A DNA stretch of 64,000 nucleotides, from assembly GCF_030704535.1 (NCBI RefSeq), contig NC_081822.1:10471001-10535000 (forward strand). The letters run 5' to 3'. Position 1 is the first letter of the stretch. Every line of letters starts with the position of its first letter. The notes under the pieces were generated by a model. The model ran no database searches, was not told the origin of the DNA, and saw only the letters and a list, made by a program, of their open reading frames with translations. Positions 22,104 to 37,100 of the stretch are shown piece after piece. A program made the translations under genes and the position numbers. This DNA is from Vitis vinifera. Lineage: Eukaryota; Streptophyta; Magnoliopsida; Vitales; Vitaceae.

Positions 22104-25100
22104 CTAATCCTCCACACTCTGAATCTCTCCCATCATGATACGGTTGCTGACCACATTGAACCCCAGAACCGCAGGACTCACTTTCTTCCCTTTCTTTCCC
22201 CTTTTCTTACCTCCCCCTTTCATGGATCCATCAGCACCAGCTGAGTAATCTCGTTCAAAGTCCCCAAAACCTAAATTGTCAGAATTCATGTCCCCGGCAC
22301 TGAATCCAGTGGCCTTTGAATCGTTCCGACTTTGAAAGGCAATTTCAAGTACATCTGCTGATAACAACTCCTTGTAGTTAAGGAACTTGTCAATGAACTC
22401 GTGATTGGGGTCATTCAGGTTCTCTGTCAGAAGTATCTCAGCCTCTGATCTAGATTGCTTCAAACAAAATTCCAGGAAACTAGTATCTAATAACAAGAAA
22501 GAAATTATCACTGCATTAGAAGAATTTTAGCTGCTTTATATACCAAGAATTTGAGCATCCTAATTCTATGGCTAACACCTAAGCCATCAAAAATCAAATC
22601 ACTGAGGAAAATTGAACATGTTGGAGAAAAGTGCAGTGATATGATACCCTTTGTCCCAGTGAGCCTAACAGACTCACTCTCGCACCAATTCCTGAAATCC
22701 ATGGCTTCTGCAATGGAAGGGGGAAAAAACACAAAAAAGTTAATAAAAATTTCTAACATAAAAACCTCACTCAGGTCATGATTTACCTGAATGCTTGCTC
22801 ATGGCATCCCTTTTTCCCTTTAGGGATGATTGAGCTGATGCAGGTGAAGATGAAAGAGAATGCTCTGTTGCTCTCCCACCCATGGATTTCTGACGGCTCA
22901 ATGATCCTCCTGGACTTCCTTTTACTGGAGTATTTTTGGTTCCCCAACTGCCCTGGCTTGCAAGATGAGGGAAATCCACCCTGCTCACAGAAAATAAAAA
23001 TGAAAATAAGAGCTGATCAAAAGCATGTTTTAGAATACACATGATACAAAAGTCTCTTACAGGTAAAGCACAAGGCGCAACACAAGGTACACACTTGAGT
23101 GAAGTTAAACATAATCTCAGATGCATATCAATTTTATAAAATATGATCCAAAATCTAATTCAATCAATAAAAAGTTTAAGATTCCAAACATTTAAAAGAA
23201 AAATTCAAGAAAAAGTAATGAAATTATATAAATTTCAATGTTTAGTTAGAAATCTCAAGAATAAGATTTGTTTAAAAAGGAAAGGTGAAGTAGATGGAGC
23301 GAACCTCTTCAACAAGGTGCACACCTTGGCATGCAAGGTACTATAACTAGGGAGTGGGTCTAGGCATGCTTAGCATGCCCCTATAAACTATGGTCAAAAG
23401 AGAGACAATAAACATCCAAATAAGTTAGGATTATCCAGACATCAATTCATATGGCACTGTCCTTCAAACATAACACACACTGTTCCATTTCTGCACCATT
23501 CAACGAATGCAGGAATCAAAGGTTGAAAGTTGCAGACAGAGTAGTGGCTCAGTCCACCCATATAGTTCTTCAAAACATCACTCATACTTGATGACTAGTA
23601 CTCTATGAGATTCTTTGGATAGGTTGATATTGGAGGGGGTTTCAGAAACCACTCCAACCATGTAATTATGGTGGAGCGAACAAAGCAGCAATTTTCACTC
23701 TTCTAATCATTCTCCATATAATTGCTGCAGATGATCAAAGTGTGAGCATGGAGAGCCTTAATTAAACGGATTATTGTTGAGAGAGGTACTTAATACTAAC
23801 AGAATACTGTCACTCCTATTTTTTGCAGTTTCTGTATCAAGGCTCAGGATCAGTACCCAGCATTGTTAAAGGCAAAAGGTGATGTCCAGGTTATAAGACC
23901 CTACGTTGCCTTAGGTGGCAAAAAGTGAGAACAAGGCGTTGAGGGCAACCAGGCAAGAGCTTGAAAGGAAACAAAGCAAGATTCTAAAAGGAAAGAAGGA
24001 TAGAGCCTGAGGGAGACAAGGTGATAAAAATACATATATTGATCTAACTGCTGTAATGCTTAAACAATACAAATATCATGGTCACAACTATTTATAATCT
24101 AATTCAACAATCAACCCAATTAAATTTTCACACCCTAAGTATCTTGGGATTAGCAAAATGATAATAATAATTAACAACATCAAATGTCATACTCCGCATA
24201 TCAGATAAAACATCAAAGTTATTCAAACTAAAAGTTCACTTTGTCCAGAATTCATTTTCTAGATTCAAAATAAGACATTGAAAGAGTGCACATCCTAAAG
24301 AAGCTTTACATATCATTATCATAGTCATCACTAAATTCAATTTATCGTCTTTGAATCCATGTTTTTTTAAAGGAACGTGTTGCCTTCTCTTAAAAAAAAT
24401 GCTAGCCTCCAATTGCTTCAAGGCCTTAGTTGAGGTTATGGCCTAGGCATCATATCCCTAGATATATCACGCCTGCATTTTCAAAAGGTAACAAGCCTTG
24501 TTTTATCCACACACTTGAATGGGGCAGGTTTTCTCAAGTACCCACCCCGCCCTTTATAGGACTGGTTTCCTCAACATCAGATGTCATACTCCACATTAGA
24601 TAAAGCATCAAAGTTATTCAAACTAAAAGCTCACTTTGTCCAGAATTCATTTTCTAGATTCAAAATAAGACATTGAAAGAGTGCACATCCTAAAGAAGCT
24701 TTACATATCATTATCATAGTCATCACTAAATTCAATTTATCATCTTTGAATCCATGTTTTTTTAAAGGAACACATTGGCTTCTCTTAAAAAAAACATTAG
24801 CCTCCAATTGCTTAAGGCCTTAGTTGAGATTATGGCCTCGGCATCATATCCCTAGATATATCATGCCTGCATTTTCAAAAGGTAACAAGCCTTGTCTATC
24901 CACACGCTTGAATGGGGCAGGTTTTCTCAAGTACCCACCCTGCCCTTTATAGGACTGGTTTGAGAATTTTTATTTTATTTTTTAAACCCAAATCAAGTTT
25001 GGGGCAAGTTCTAATATTGCCTTATCCCGCCCTGGCTTATATATATATAATTAAATTTAAATATTTAATTTTTTTTATTTTCCCCTATTTTAACACAACT

Positions 25101-28100
25101 TTTAATATATATCTCATAAGAATAAATTATAAATAATTATATTATTTCTTATTTATAAAATATATTTATTTTTATTGTAACTAATATTAAAAATTTTTAA
25201 ATTATATATTCGGGGCTGGGTAGGGCAAGTATGAAAAAATCTCATACTCCATCCCATTTTTTGTGTATGTGTTGAGAGGGGGGGTGCAAGTACCTTAGAA
25301 CAGTTATTGTCAAATAGAGAGTTGGGTTGGAAGGGACCTGTCTTGAACCCACCCAGCTGCCATTGCTACACTTGATAGTTTAAGTGACCCAAGTGATAGC
25401 CTTTGATAACCCTAAGTACCACAATGCCCATGGTCCAATAAGAAACTGATGCCCTAAAGAAAGGAACTTCTGCAACAATGACGGATTGTGGCTTTCTGGG
25501 ATAATAGGGTGTTGGAGTTATTAAAGATGGAGGTAGGTGCTCTCTCTATTTCTTGTTGTTTTAAAAACGGTTAGGATGGGTTTGTTTGGCCAATGCTAAG
25601 GGGTGAACGAGATGATTTTTGGGCAAAATTGGGGGACATTAGAGGCTTGTGGGGAGATCCATGGTGCATCAGAGAGGCTTCAACATGATCAAACTTCCAA
25701 AGGAAAGGAGGAATTGTTTCAAGTTGTTCGAAGCTATGCAGAGATTCCCAGAGAATATTGAGGAGTTGAAGTTGATCGATATCCCTTTGAATTGAGGAGC
25801 CTTTACTTCGTGTGGAGGTTTAAATGGTCAATCCATGTCTAGGTTGGATCAATTCCTGGTGTCAAAAGAGTGAGGGAATCATTTTGTGGGCTTCTGTAGT
25901 GTGTCTTGTTGAGTCTGGTCTTTGATCATTCCCTTCAAAGAATTAATTTATGGCTGGTGGATGAGTTACAGTTTGGGTTATTTGATTAAAAGGGTCATTG
26001 GAAACCCAATTTTGGAAATCTAACCTTTCATCCTTTTTTAGCCTTATTTTGACAAAAATGTTCTTCTTGTTTTCTTGTAAAAATAACCCTTTTTAAAAAA
26101 ATATATCGTAAGTACTTGATATAGTTAAGGGCATTTATGATAAAAATGGGTTATTCTTCAAACAAAAACATGGAAAGAGATAAATTCACAAATATGGGAA
26201 GTATTTCATCCCTTTTAACCAATAATTTCTCACAGTTTCAAGGGCAACAACAATTTTGTCTTAGCTTCCAAATTGAAAGCCCTGAAGGACTTGAAGATTT
26301 GGAATAGGAAGGTCTTTGGGTGTGTGGCTAATAGAAAGGCAAATGCTCTCAATCGGCTAGGTTTTTGGGAGGCCAGGGAGAGGGAAGCTCCGTTTGTGGG
26401 GATGAGATTATGGCTAAAAGATTGGCTACAAAGGATTTTAAGAAGTGGGCATTGTTTGAAGAGATTTATTGGAGACAAAAATCTAGAGAGTTATGGTTGA
26501 AAGAGGAAGATAAAAATACAAAATTCTTTCACAGAATGGCAAGTGCTCACTGTAGGAGGAATTTTATGGGTAGAGTAAGGGTGGCTAGGAGCTGGTTATC
26601 TGGAGAGGATGAGATTAAGGCAGGGGTGACCAATGCTTTTAGTTATCCCTTTATCAAAAACAAGACTCAGCATTAATGGGTTGTCTCTTGAGTCTTTGAC
26701 TCAAGAGGAGTTTGGAGCATCCTTTCTCTGAGGAGTAAGTCTTTTTCAGCTCTATCAGCTTTGAACAAGGATAAAGCTTCAGGTCTTGATAGGTTTACTA
26801 TGGCTTTCCGACATCTTTGTTAGGACTTTGACAAAGGTGAGGTGTTGGACTTCTTTAAGGAATTCTTTGACGTAAGGCAGTTTGAAGGAAGTTTGAATGC
26901 TACCTTTTTGGTCTTAATCCCAAAGAAGGGTGGTGCATATGATCTATAGGGTTTTATGCCTATTAGCTTGGTTGGGAGCTTGTACAAACTATTGGTCAAG
27001 GTTCTAGCAAATAAACTTTAAAAAGTAGCGGGAAAGGTAATCTCTTCTTCTCAAAATGCTTTTGTTAAAGGGAGACAAATTCTTAATGCAGTTTTTGTTG
27101 CCAATTGGCCATTGATTTGAGGTTAAAGAGTGGTTCTAATGGCATTTTAGGTAAAAGTTAGATATAGAAAAGGCCTACAATCATGCAAATTGGAATTTCT
27201 TATTAGTGGTTGTGGATAAGATGGGTTTTGGTCATAAGTGGATTGGGTGGATTAATTGGTGTATTTCTACAACCAAATTTTCAGTTTTGATCAATGGGAC
27301 CCCTATTGAATTTTTTCATAGCTCAAGAGGGTTGAGGCAAGGAGATCTTTTGTCTCCTTATTTGTTTTGGCTATGGAGGCATTTAGCTTTCTCCTTGAGA
27401 AAGCTAGGGAAGGGGCTTTTATTTCAGGATTTAAGGTGGAAGGTAGAGGTGGCAAAGGAGTGGAGGTGCCTCATCTTTTGTTTGCGGATGACACATTGAT
27501 TTTTTGTGAGGCTTCTAAGAATCAACTATTGCATCTTCATTGGGTCTTCATGTGGTTTGAAGCAATTTTTGGGCTTAAGATCAACCACGAAAAAAGTGAG
27601 TTGATCTCAATTAGAAGGGTTCCAAGGCGCACAGTGGGGTCATACCTTCCAAGTATCCTGGGTTTCCTTTGGGTGCTACCTTTAAATCGACAACACTATA
27701 GGACTTGATAGAAGAGAAGTTGTAAAGAAAGCTCGCAAGGTGAAAGAGACAATACTTGTCAAAGGGGAGGCAATCAACTCTTATCAAAAGTACCTTGTCT
27801 AGCCTATCCATTTATTTCATGGCCATTTTTGTTATTCCAAGAAGGGTGTGTTGTAGATTGGAAAAACTTCAAAGGGGCTTTCTTTAAGGAGGGTGGTCTC
27901 TTGAAAATAAGCCTCAATGAGTTGGCACAAAGTTTGTAAGCAAAGAGCGAAGAGAGGGCTAGGCATTCAGAATCTTTCTATTTTGAACAAGGCTCTCTTA
28001 GGAAAATCGAGTTGGGGAATCATGTCAAAAGGGGAGCCCTTTTGGAAAAAAGTAATTATTGGTAAGTATGGAGTAGAAGAAGGGGGTTGGTGGTCTTTGG

Positions 28101-31100
28101 AGGTGAGGGAGGGTTATGGCGTAGGATTGTGGAAGGCTATTAGGAAAGGATGGGATGCTTTCAAAAGCAAGATTTCCTATGATTTAGGCAATGGAAAAAG
28201 GGTAAGATTTTGGAAGGACATTAGGTGTGAGGACATTTGGTGTGGGGACACGCGTTTGAGTACCTCTTTCCCCTCTTTGTTCACTATAGTCACTTCAAAG
28301 GAAGCCTGGGTATGTGATGTTTGGGAGCATACTAATTTTGGGGGATGTTGGAACCCTTGTTTTGTAAAGAATTTCCAAGATTGGGAGTTAGATTGTGTTG
28401 AAGCACTCCTTTTGCGTTTACATAGTAAATCAATGAGTAGGGAGGTGGATGACAAGGTAGTGTGAATGGCTACTAAGGGAGGCTGATTTTTAGTTAAATC
28501 TTTCTATGATTTAGGCAATGGAAGAAGGGTAAGATTTTGGAAGGATATTAGGTGTGAGGACATTTGGTGTGGGGACACCCGTTTGAGTACCTCTTTCCCC
28601 TCTTTGTTCACTATAGTCACTTCAAAGGGAGCCTGGGTATGTGATGTTTGGGAGCATACTAATTTTAGGGGGTGTTAGAACCCCTATTTTGTAAAGAATT
28701 TCCAAGATTGGGAGTTAGGTTGTGTTGAAGCACTCCTTTTGTGTTTACATAGTAAATCAATGAGTAGGGAGGTGGATGACAAGGCAGTGTGGATGGCTAC
28801 TAAGGGAGGCTGGTTTTTAGTTAAATCTTTCTATGATGGGATGGTTCAGAGAGGTTCAGATTCTTTCCCTACAAGGATTATTTGGAATTCTTGGGCCTCA
28901 ATAAAAGTGAGTTTTTGTGTTTGAGAAGCAACTTGGAAGGGGATTTTAACTATGGACAACTTGAAGAAGAGAGGTTGGACTTTGGTGAACACTTGCTTTC
29001 TTTGCAAAGGCGAGGAGGAATCTTGGGATCACATCCTTCTTATTGTTCTAAGGCTAGTTTGTTATGGCAATTGGTCTTCTCCTTTTTGGAGTGGTTAGGG
29101 TGTTGCATACCTTAGTCCAAGCAACGCTTCTTAGTTGGCATAGCCGATCTGTTAGGAAGAGGAAAAAGAAGGCATGGAATATTGTTCCTCTTTGTTTGTT
29201 TTGGATTATTTGGAAAGAGAGGTAGAGAAGGGCTTTTCATAATGTTGAGCTTTCAAATAAAGAGCTAAAATTCTCTTTTGTTTGTAACTTTTTAGAATGG
29301 ACCAAAGAAGATCCAGGGCAAGAGTCCTTCTCTATGATTGATTTTATCGATTAGTTAGGTTGCCAGTAAGAAGAGGGTTTTTGTGTTTTTTCGTTGGTGC
29401 ACACATGTATACTTCCTATGTACCTAGTGTAGCCTTTTTGTAGCTCTTTAATATATCTTCTGCTCTTTTTCCTATCAAAAAAAAAAAAAAAAAACAATGA
29501 CTGATTTTAGGCCATGAATCAGCAGCATTTTATTATTTTTTTATCAGAACAGCATGCTATTTTAGCATCTTTCATTTTGCAAACTCAAGTATAAAATGCC
29601 TGAACCCTTTCCTAATTATTTCACCACTTTTTTGTTATTATTTTCTTATCTTTGGCCATAATCTTAATCCTCTACACTTGTGAGACTTCTTTCTTACTGG
29701 ACTAACTTAATTTAGGCTTACTGAAGAAATATTGAAGAAAATCTGGATAAGGGTCAAGTATGAAAAATAGGCACACAGATTTCTTTTCAAATTTAAATAA
29801 GCAAAGTTCATAGAAACACATCATGGGAATGCAACTCAAGTGAATAAACCATAAAGAGAAAATTACTAACGGACTGGATTTGCAAGTGTACAAACCATTT
29901 GGTAACTAAAGTTTAGGCACAAGTCATAAGTGTCCTTTGATCATCTACCAAAACCATCCTTTAAAATCTAATTGAATTGAAATGAATTTTAATTTCATGT
30001 AATTCCGTACTGAAGTAATTTCATGGTTAGTGGAAACATCTCTGGTCATTACTGATTCAGACCTTAGAAATGGTCTTAAGTCCTAATGTCTATAGCATGT
30101 GTTCCAACATGAACAAGTATCATTTATCTGCCTCTTTATAAATAATTAGTATTATAAATTTTATAACGATTTTCCACTATATGTTTATAGAAGGAAACCC
30201 AGCATGGCATGTGACAGGTATTCTATAGTTATAGAACTTATCAAATTTGCATCCCACATGATTTTTTCGATAGACTTTCTAACTTTTATTTGGAGTCTTT
30301 CGTTTAGGCTCCTTGGGGGAGCCTTAAGATATCTTATTTGAATACTGAAAAGATATTCCTGATTTCTAAATCACCAAAATAACCTAGAATAAAAGAAGTA
30401 CAAACAAGAGCCTAATTGATGGGGGGAAGTCTTTTAAAGTTTATTCAAGAAAGAAAAGGAAAGATATAAACAAACTTTAAGTAGGATTAATATTAGTTGG
30501 AATTAAATTAGAATTAGTATTAGTTGGAATTAAAGTATGATTAACATTTATTGGAATTAAATTAGGATTAATTACTTAGGTTATAAGATGATTAGAATTA
30601 GAGTCATAATATGTTATTAGAATCCTCAGACTCTAGATTTCTTAAAGAAACCTATAAATAATGCTAATCGAAGTAAATCAAAGGAATGAATTGATTGATA
30701 TTAATAATATTATGTTTTTTTATTGTAAGTATTACAATCCTCAATTGTGAGACCCCATTGATTTTCTTCTAGGTAAGACTCCTACAAGACCTTAGTGAGA
30801 CTCTAAGGTTTCTATCTTTTCTTCATTGTATCTTCTTCCGATCTATTTTTTTTATTTTATTTTTCTCTACCATAAACTTTATTCCTTGTTCCTCTCCTTA
30901 CACCGTAAAAATAAAAACCCTAACCCACCTATTTGAGCAGAGACAACCATCATAGGGTTGTCCTACATCACTAATTGACAAGAACTACCATTGTGGTCAA
31001 TAGTCAATTCAGAGGGGAAGGACTGCAATACCTAATAATGAATCTTAATGAGGTTTATTAGCAGTGGTGAGTACCAATGTTTTAATGGGCTTTCTAATTC

Positions 31101-34100
31101 TAAAACTAACAATTTGTCACCTCCCCAATGCCCTTGAATAGTTATTGTCAAACATTGTTACACCCCTAGAGGTGCAACCCTATGATATAACAAAGTAAAG
31201 TTATAAAGCAACTCAAACCATCAAGCAGTCATAATATAAATATGGAAGTTCAAAGAAAGGAGGCATACTGCTTAGAATCAGGCTTGGATTGATCAATAGG
31301 GCCCCAGAATAGATCATCCTCTCCTTTAATCTGGATAGGAGATGCTTTGGCAGGAGATGATGCAGAAATGGACCATGAAGGACCACTCCCACGGGTGACC
31401 TGAGTTGGCTGGGATTTCTGAGGAGTTGGTATCTGGACATGGTTTTGGACTAAAGAAGCCTTTTTTCCTTGCTCCTTTTGGATGTCCCTCAAAGATGTGG
31501 GTTTAGGAAGCTTTCCAGAGTCTGAGGACCATGCTGGAGCAGGGGAAGGGTTCACATGCTCCCCTTTCCATGGAACAAAATCTCCTAAAGAAGGACCTGA
31601 TGGGGGTGCAGGCAACACCTCCTTTTCTTGCTGCACAAGACGAGAAATTTTTCCTTTCTCAACTGGACTTGATCCCACAGATATGTCAACAGAGGCACTG
31701 GGAGCTGAGACCTTTGCCCCAACACCCTTAGCCTTTGCAGACTTTTTGCGACTCTTTTTAGTGTCTTTAGCCTCAATAAAGTTGTCATCATCAATAGCAT
31801 CTAAACTGGTGGACACAACGGGTAACGAAGGCAGACTAGAAACAATATCCAGAATCTTCATGTCTCGTTCACTAGACTTTGCCAAAACTTCTTCTGCTAA
31901 CAGATCATGTAGCTGGCTCTTTTTGGCTTTTGTATTATGAAAGCTTTCAGATTTCCCCAAATTTAACTCGGTGCTAGCAGCTTCTTGATGAATTTCTCTA
32001 GAAGTTTTAGAATCTGAATTGGAAATGACTCCAGCCCAAGGAGTTGGCAAATTCACAGCATTAACAGACAAGGGGATCTCAGAAACCACCATTTCTGCCT
32101 TAGCCTTCCTCTGTTCTTCCTCTTGAATTTCTAATAATGACTTAGCCTTGAAACCAGGAGCATGTTTCCAAGCCCGTTGTCCAGAATGTACTTGTGCATT
32201 CTGCACTGGGACAGACCCAACTAGCTGTGGCTCACTCTTTCCTTCTGCAGTTTTTGAATCATCTCTAGGAATTCCCAAAGGAGATGGGCCATTAACTTGT
32301 TGAGAATCCACAGTTTCAGTACTAACAATACCAAATTTTTTATCTGCTGTTTTTTGAGGAGATGTTCCAGAGGTTGTTTCTCCTGGGCTAATATGTGTCT
32401 CAGGTTTTGTGTTACCAACAATTGTTCCTTCAGTTTCATATTGTTTTGGTTGCTGCAAAGAAACTGTCTTAGATACTCCCTTTGCCTGGTCCGATGAAGA
32501 CTGCGATTTTGAGGACTTCTGCTTTCTTGTCCTCTTTTCAGAAGCTTTTCTTACCTCACGTACTTCAACACTTTTTGATTCTGTCTCCAAAGATGGCTCA
32601 TCATTGCATCGCTCTTTTTCAATCTGCAGTTCCTCAGGAGTAACATCCAATTGAACCTCCATGTCATTGAACATTTTGTTCTCAGAAATTCCTTCAGATG
32701 ACCTATCAATAGATTTTCCAGAAGACTTCAGAGGCACAGAATTTGCACCACCCACAGAGTTTGCAACAGTGACAGGTTCATTGATTATCAGGGTGTCCTG
32801 TAAATTCTTCTCCAGGTTTTCAGCAGCCTGGCCATCAGAAGTAAGGGTGGAATTCTGCAAAGCAGAAGGCTCCTCAGTAGATAGGTTGGTTGACAGCAAC
32901 AAGGCTGAGCTATCAATCACTGCAGATGCTGGCAATGGTTCCTTTTGTTGAATTTCGTCAATCTGTTCTGGCAGCATAGTACCATAGCTCTTTTGGTGGG
33001 TAGTATTCCCAAACATTTGATGTGGCAGATGTAGAAAAGAGCCTTCTGAACTAACATTGTAATTCGCATCCTGGGAGATTGGCGGAGGACCACTTGCAAG
33101 GTTAGTAGCCCGTTCATCCTGCATAGCGGGAACTGGCATCTGAAACAACTCTTGAGGTGGTTGAAGCCGAGAATGATCCACAGAAGCATTTCCTACTGCC
33201 ATTGCAGCAGCCTGACCAAAAATCTGGTTAGAATGATGCTCAGACAGAACCTGAGAAAGCAATTGTTGTTGTTGGCGCAACAACTGTTGCTGCTCCTCCT
33301 GTTTCTTAAGGAGCAACAGTTTATCCAACAACAAGAGCTGTTGTGCAGGAACAGTTGCCTGGGAATGTAACTGCATCAAGTACTGCTGTTGCAACATACT
33401 TAATAATTGCGGATCTTGAGGGAGACTAGAAGAGAGTAGCTTCTCTGGGGCCAAAATACCAGAGGGATTATCCATAGCTTGAGCAAGTAAATTTGTTAGA
33501 GAGGGTTGGTTCTGCGGTTGCAGCCTCTGCTGTTGGATTCCAAATGCAGCTTGGGGAGGGAAATTCTGACCATGTTGCAAGTCCATCTTATCTTGGAGTG
33601 GGTCCAAGCCACCTTGTACAGGAAAATTTGACCATCCAGTAACTCCATTACTTACACCAGAAGAAGACCGATCAGATATGCCTTGAAGGATTGACATCAA
33701 GTCTGCATTAGAATTAGAAGATTGACGAGAATTGTCAGTCATTGAAGATAGGAGTTTTGGATGTGGGGCCGCAGAGTCTGGGACCATCTCAGACTTTGGA
33801 GCCATGGAAGTTGCATCTCTCCCAGGCCAATATGGATAAGGATTTGGTAAAGACCTCTGCCTTTCAAGATTCATTCGCTTAGCCAAGAGGTATAGGTTAT
33901 TTCCACTTTCTACTCCCATTGGGGGTGCACCACCAGCGTTATTCCCAATATATCCTTGCAAACCTACAATCAAATATACACATGCAAGTCATATTAAGGT
34001 TGAAGCTCAAGATCTAAAGATAATAAAAATGAAAAAGCGTGCATAGACTAAAACACACAATAATTTTGCATCCAAATTCTGCACAAAAGAAAAGAAAAAA

Positions 34101-37100
34101 AAAAAAAAAATAGAGGAAACCAACCTTCAGAGAAAGCAAACTTCTCAACAGGGGGACTGCCCATATTACCAGACATCAGTGACTCCAAAAATCTATTCTC
34201 AGCTTCTGTTGCTGAACCATGTTTATGCCTTGGTTCATTCTTTATTACATCAATCTCACTTGAACCTGCATGAAGATTTCCAAAGCTACTATAGTTTGGC
34301 CTACTTGAAGCATCAGTAATTTCATTCTGTTTTGGAACACCAAAACCAGGCGGTGGCCTGGCTTTTGCTCGTAAATGGGGCATAACATCACCAAGCACAA
34401 AAAAAGGGGAATCATTTGGTGCACTTGCTAAGCGAACTTGTAAATCTATGCCAAAATATCCAGCCTCAAACCATCCAATGATATCACTTCCAGAAAATGG
34501 ACCTTGAATTTCACCCTGGGGATCTTTATAATACAAGACCATGTCCTCTGGGGAAGGCTGTGAAAGTTTTCTGGCTTCCGGCTCCCTGTCCAAAACCAGT
34601 GATGCCTGCCTTTTAATAATGGGATCCTCGCTGATTTGCCATTTCAATTCATCTTTAGAGTAAGGTGGGTTAGCCAAACCACTTGTCCATTCACTATTCA
34701 TTTCCTTCTTTGGCTGTGCCCACCCCATGTCAGATGGTACTGACCTGACATCAGTTGGAATATCTCTCCGATCATGAGTGACTGTATGTGACCGTTCTCC
34801 CAATGATGGAGCTCGCCACGTGTTCCCAGGATGAATAGAGGAATTGCCATGCATGCTCAAGTCTCTATTAATAGGCACCTCATCAGACTTTCTATAAGGC
34901 GTGCCATCTTCTCTCAAAGCTGCACATAGAGAGGGGGAATAAAAAATTAAAAATAAATAAATAAATGAATAAATAAAAGAAGGAACTGCAATAACACATC
35001 CTCAAAATTAAGGCATGTGTCATACTAATGAAATATAAACAGCAAAAAGCACATTCCAACCAGGATCACTTCTTTATGGGCCCTCAAATAGCCGCCACAG
35101 ACCACCAACACAGCATAACAAGAAAAGATTTTCTAAGCAATTATATAATGAAATACCCTCAGCATGGAATTTGTTATCTGGATACATCTGATGGTCCACC
35201 ATGGCTTCCATTTTTGAGTTGGAACCATAATAATGCATCTGCTTTTCATAGGGCGAACCATCCGAGTAGCTTGAATAACCACCTTTTGAATTGTCATTGC
35301 TTTCATCTTTAGAATCATCAACTGCAAGGGGTAAATCTTCTCTACTACCTATTCATATAAGGTACAAAATGGTTAGCCTATAGCGAAGTATATTACATTT
35401 ACTCCAGAAATATATATTAAGCAGCAGCACTACCAGGCTTGGTTCGTCTTGATGGAAGAAACTCAGAGTTCCGTCCAATAGAACCCTCTTTAGAAATCTG
35501 AGGTGCACCACTGCTTACTATGTCCCCTTTATCAATTCCTTTCAAAATAACCTACTCAAGCAGTAAAGCATTGGGTTCAACTGGAAATCATTGAAAAATA
35601 AATAAATAAATCACCAAAATGCATTAAGATCACAAATTACCAATTCTTCAGAAGTAGGTGCACAGAGTGCAAGAGGCTCTAATGGTTCCTCCTGCGAAAG
35701 AGAAGGCACTTGCACAAAGCCATCTAATAGTTTTCCAGACGATCTAATGTCAGTCATCCTGTACACATCAAGCAATTTTGTCCTATTATACCGTAATGGA
35801 GAAGGCTCTCCATGACCACTTTCACATTTGTCTGATACAGTTCCTAAAGACTGAGAAATAGTAGAATAATTGTTCATCAGATTTCCACCAGAATTAACCC
35901 TGCCACGACCAAGTGCAAAGGTTGGAGGAGGATTCTCCCCACGTCCACGAGCATAAGAAAATGTATGAACTTGTTTATTAGGTGTAAGAGATTGATGATG
36001 AGAAGGCTCTGCCCTGCCCCGACTTTGCAAAGAGTTAGGTCTCCATGGTCGATAAAGATCCCCGTCCCTCTCATCCTTCCCATGATTAGTAGACAATCCT
36101 TTATCAAGAGGCATCTCACCATCTCTGCTAGAGTCCATCCACTTCTCACGCAAACCTTCGGTATCCTTATCATCAGGGCCCCAGCGTGTGTTCCACTTGC
36201 TCTCCCGCCGCTGATCATAATTAGTCTCCCTGTTACTCGAATCATTCCAACGTTCAGATGGACCACGACGGGCTTCTCCAAAGTGCCTTGTGGATGAGTT
36301 CTCCGTCCAACGATCCATCTTGCGAGTATCACTAAGCTCTTTATCTCCCTCCCTCCAACGATCTCTGCGAATAGAGGAATTAGTGTCTCTTTCTTCATCG
36401 CGCCAGCGATCACGACGCCCAGTTTCCATATCAGGCAGGGTTGGCCTAAAAACATCTTTTTTCTTCAGAGAATCAAGCATTCCATCACCATTTCCAGAGG
36501 ATTTCATCGTATCTGCACGATTGGCATAACCAGGGTATGGGCCGAAGTGATTTTCCTGTATAGAAAAAAAAAATGAAAGCAGAACAGTTGAAGCACTACG
36601 ATGAATAAATCCTGGAAAGTAGATGTAAAAATGTACACTTACAAGAAAGTACTTTATGCATAAAGCATCATAAGTTTGATGAACATAAGCAGGCCATATA
36701 CAGGCTGACTAAACAAGAAAATATTTTAAAAGCAAAAGTAGATGACAACACACCCCAGTCACCATTCCATGCTTATTCTCTCCTGGCTTTGGGAGAAGCC
36801 ACTGTGGTGAAAGTGGAATAGGATTGTCAGATCCTTGCACATCTGCACCATCAAACAGAAGAATCAATTAAAAAAAATTTGACAAATTATCCAGTGCAGG
36901 AATTTGGAAACAACAAGTTTAGCTATTGCTTCAACGGATTTTACATAACTAGCACTGAATTTAGTAACTATTCTAACCATCAATCACATGCTTTTGACTA
37001 TTCCACCCATCAATCAACCTGTACTTTGTGCATGGAGAAATAGGCCAGCTTTTTTTATGCAACTATCATGTTTGGAGAATAAATCATTGACATATCACCT

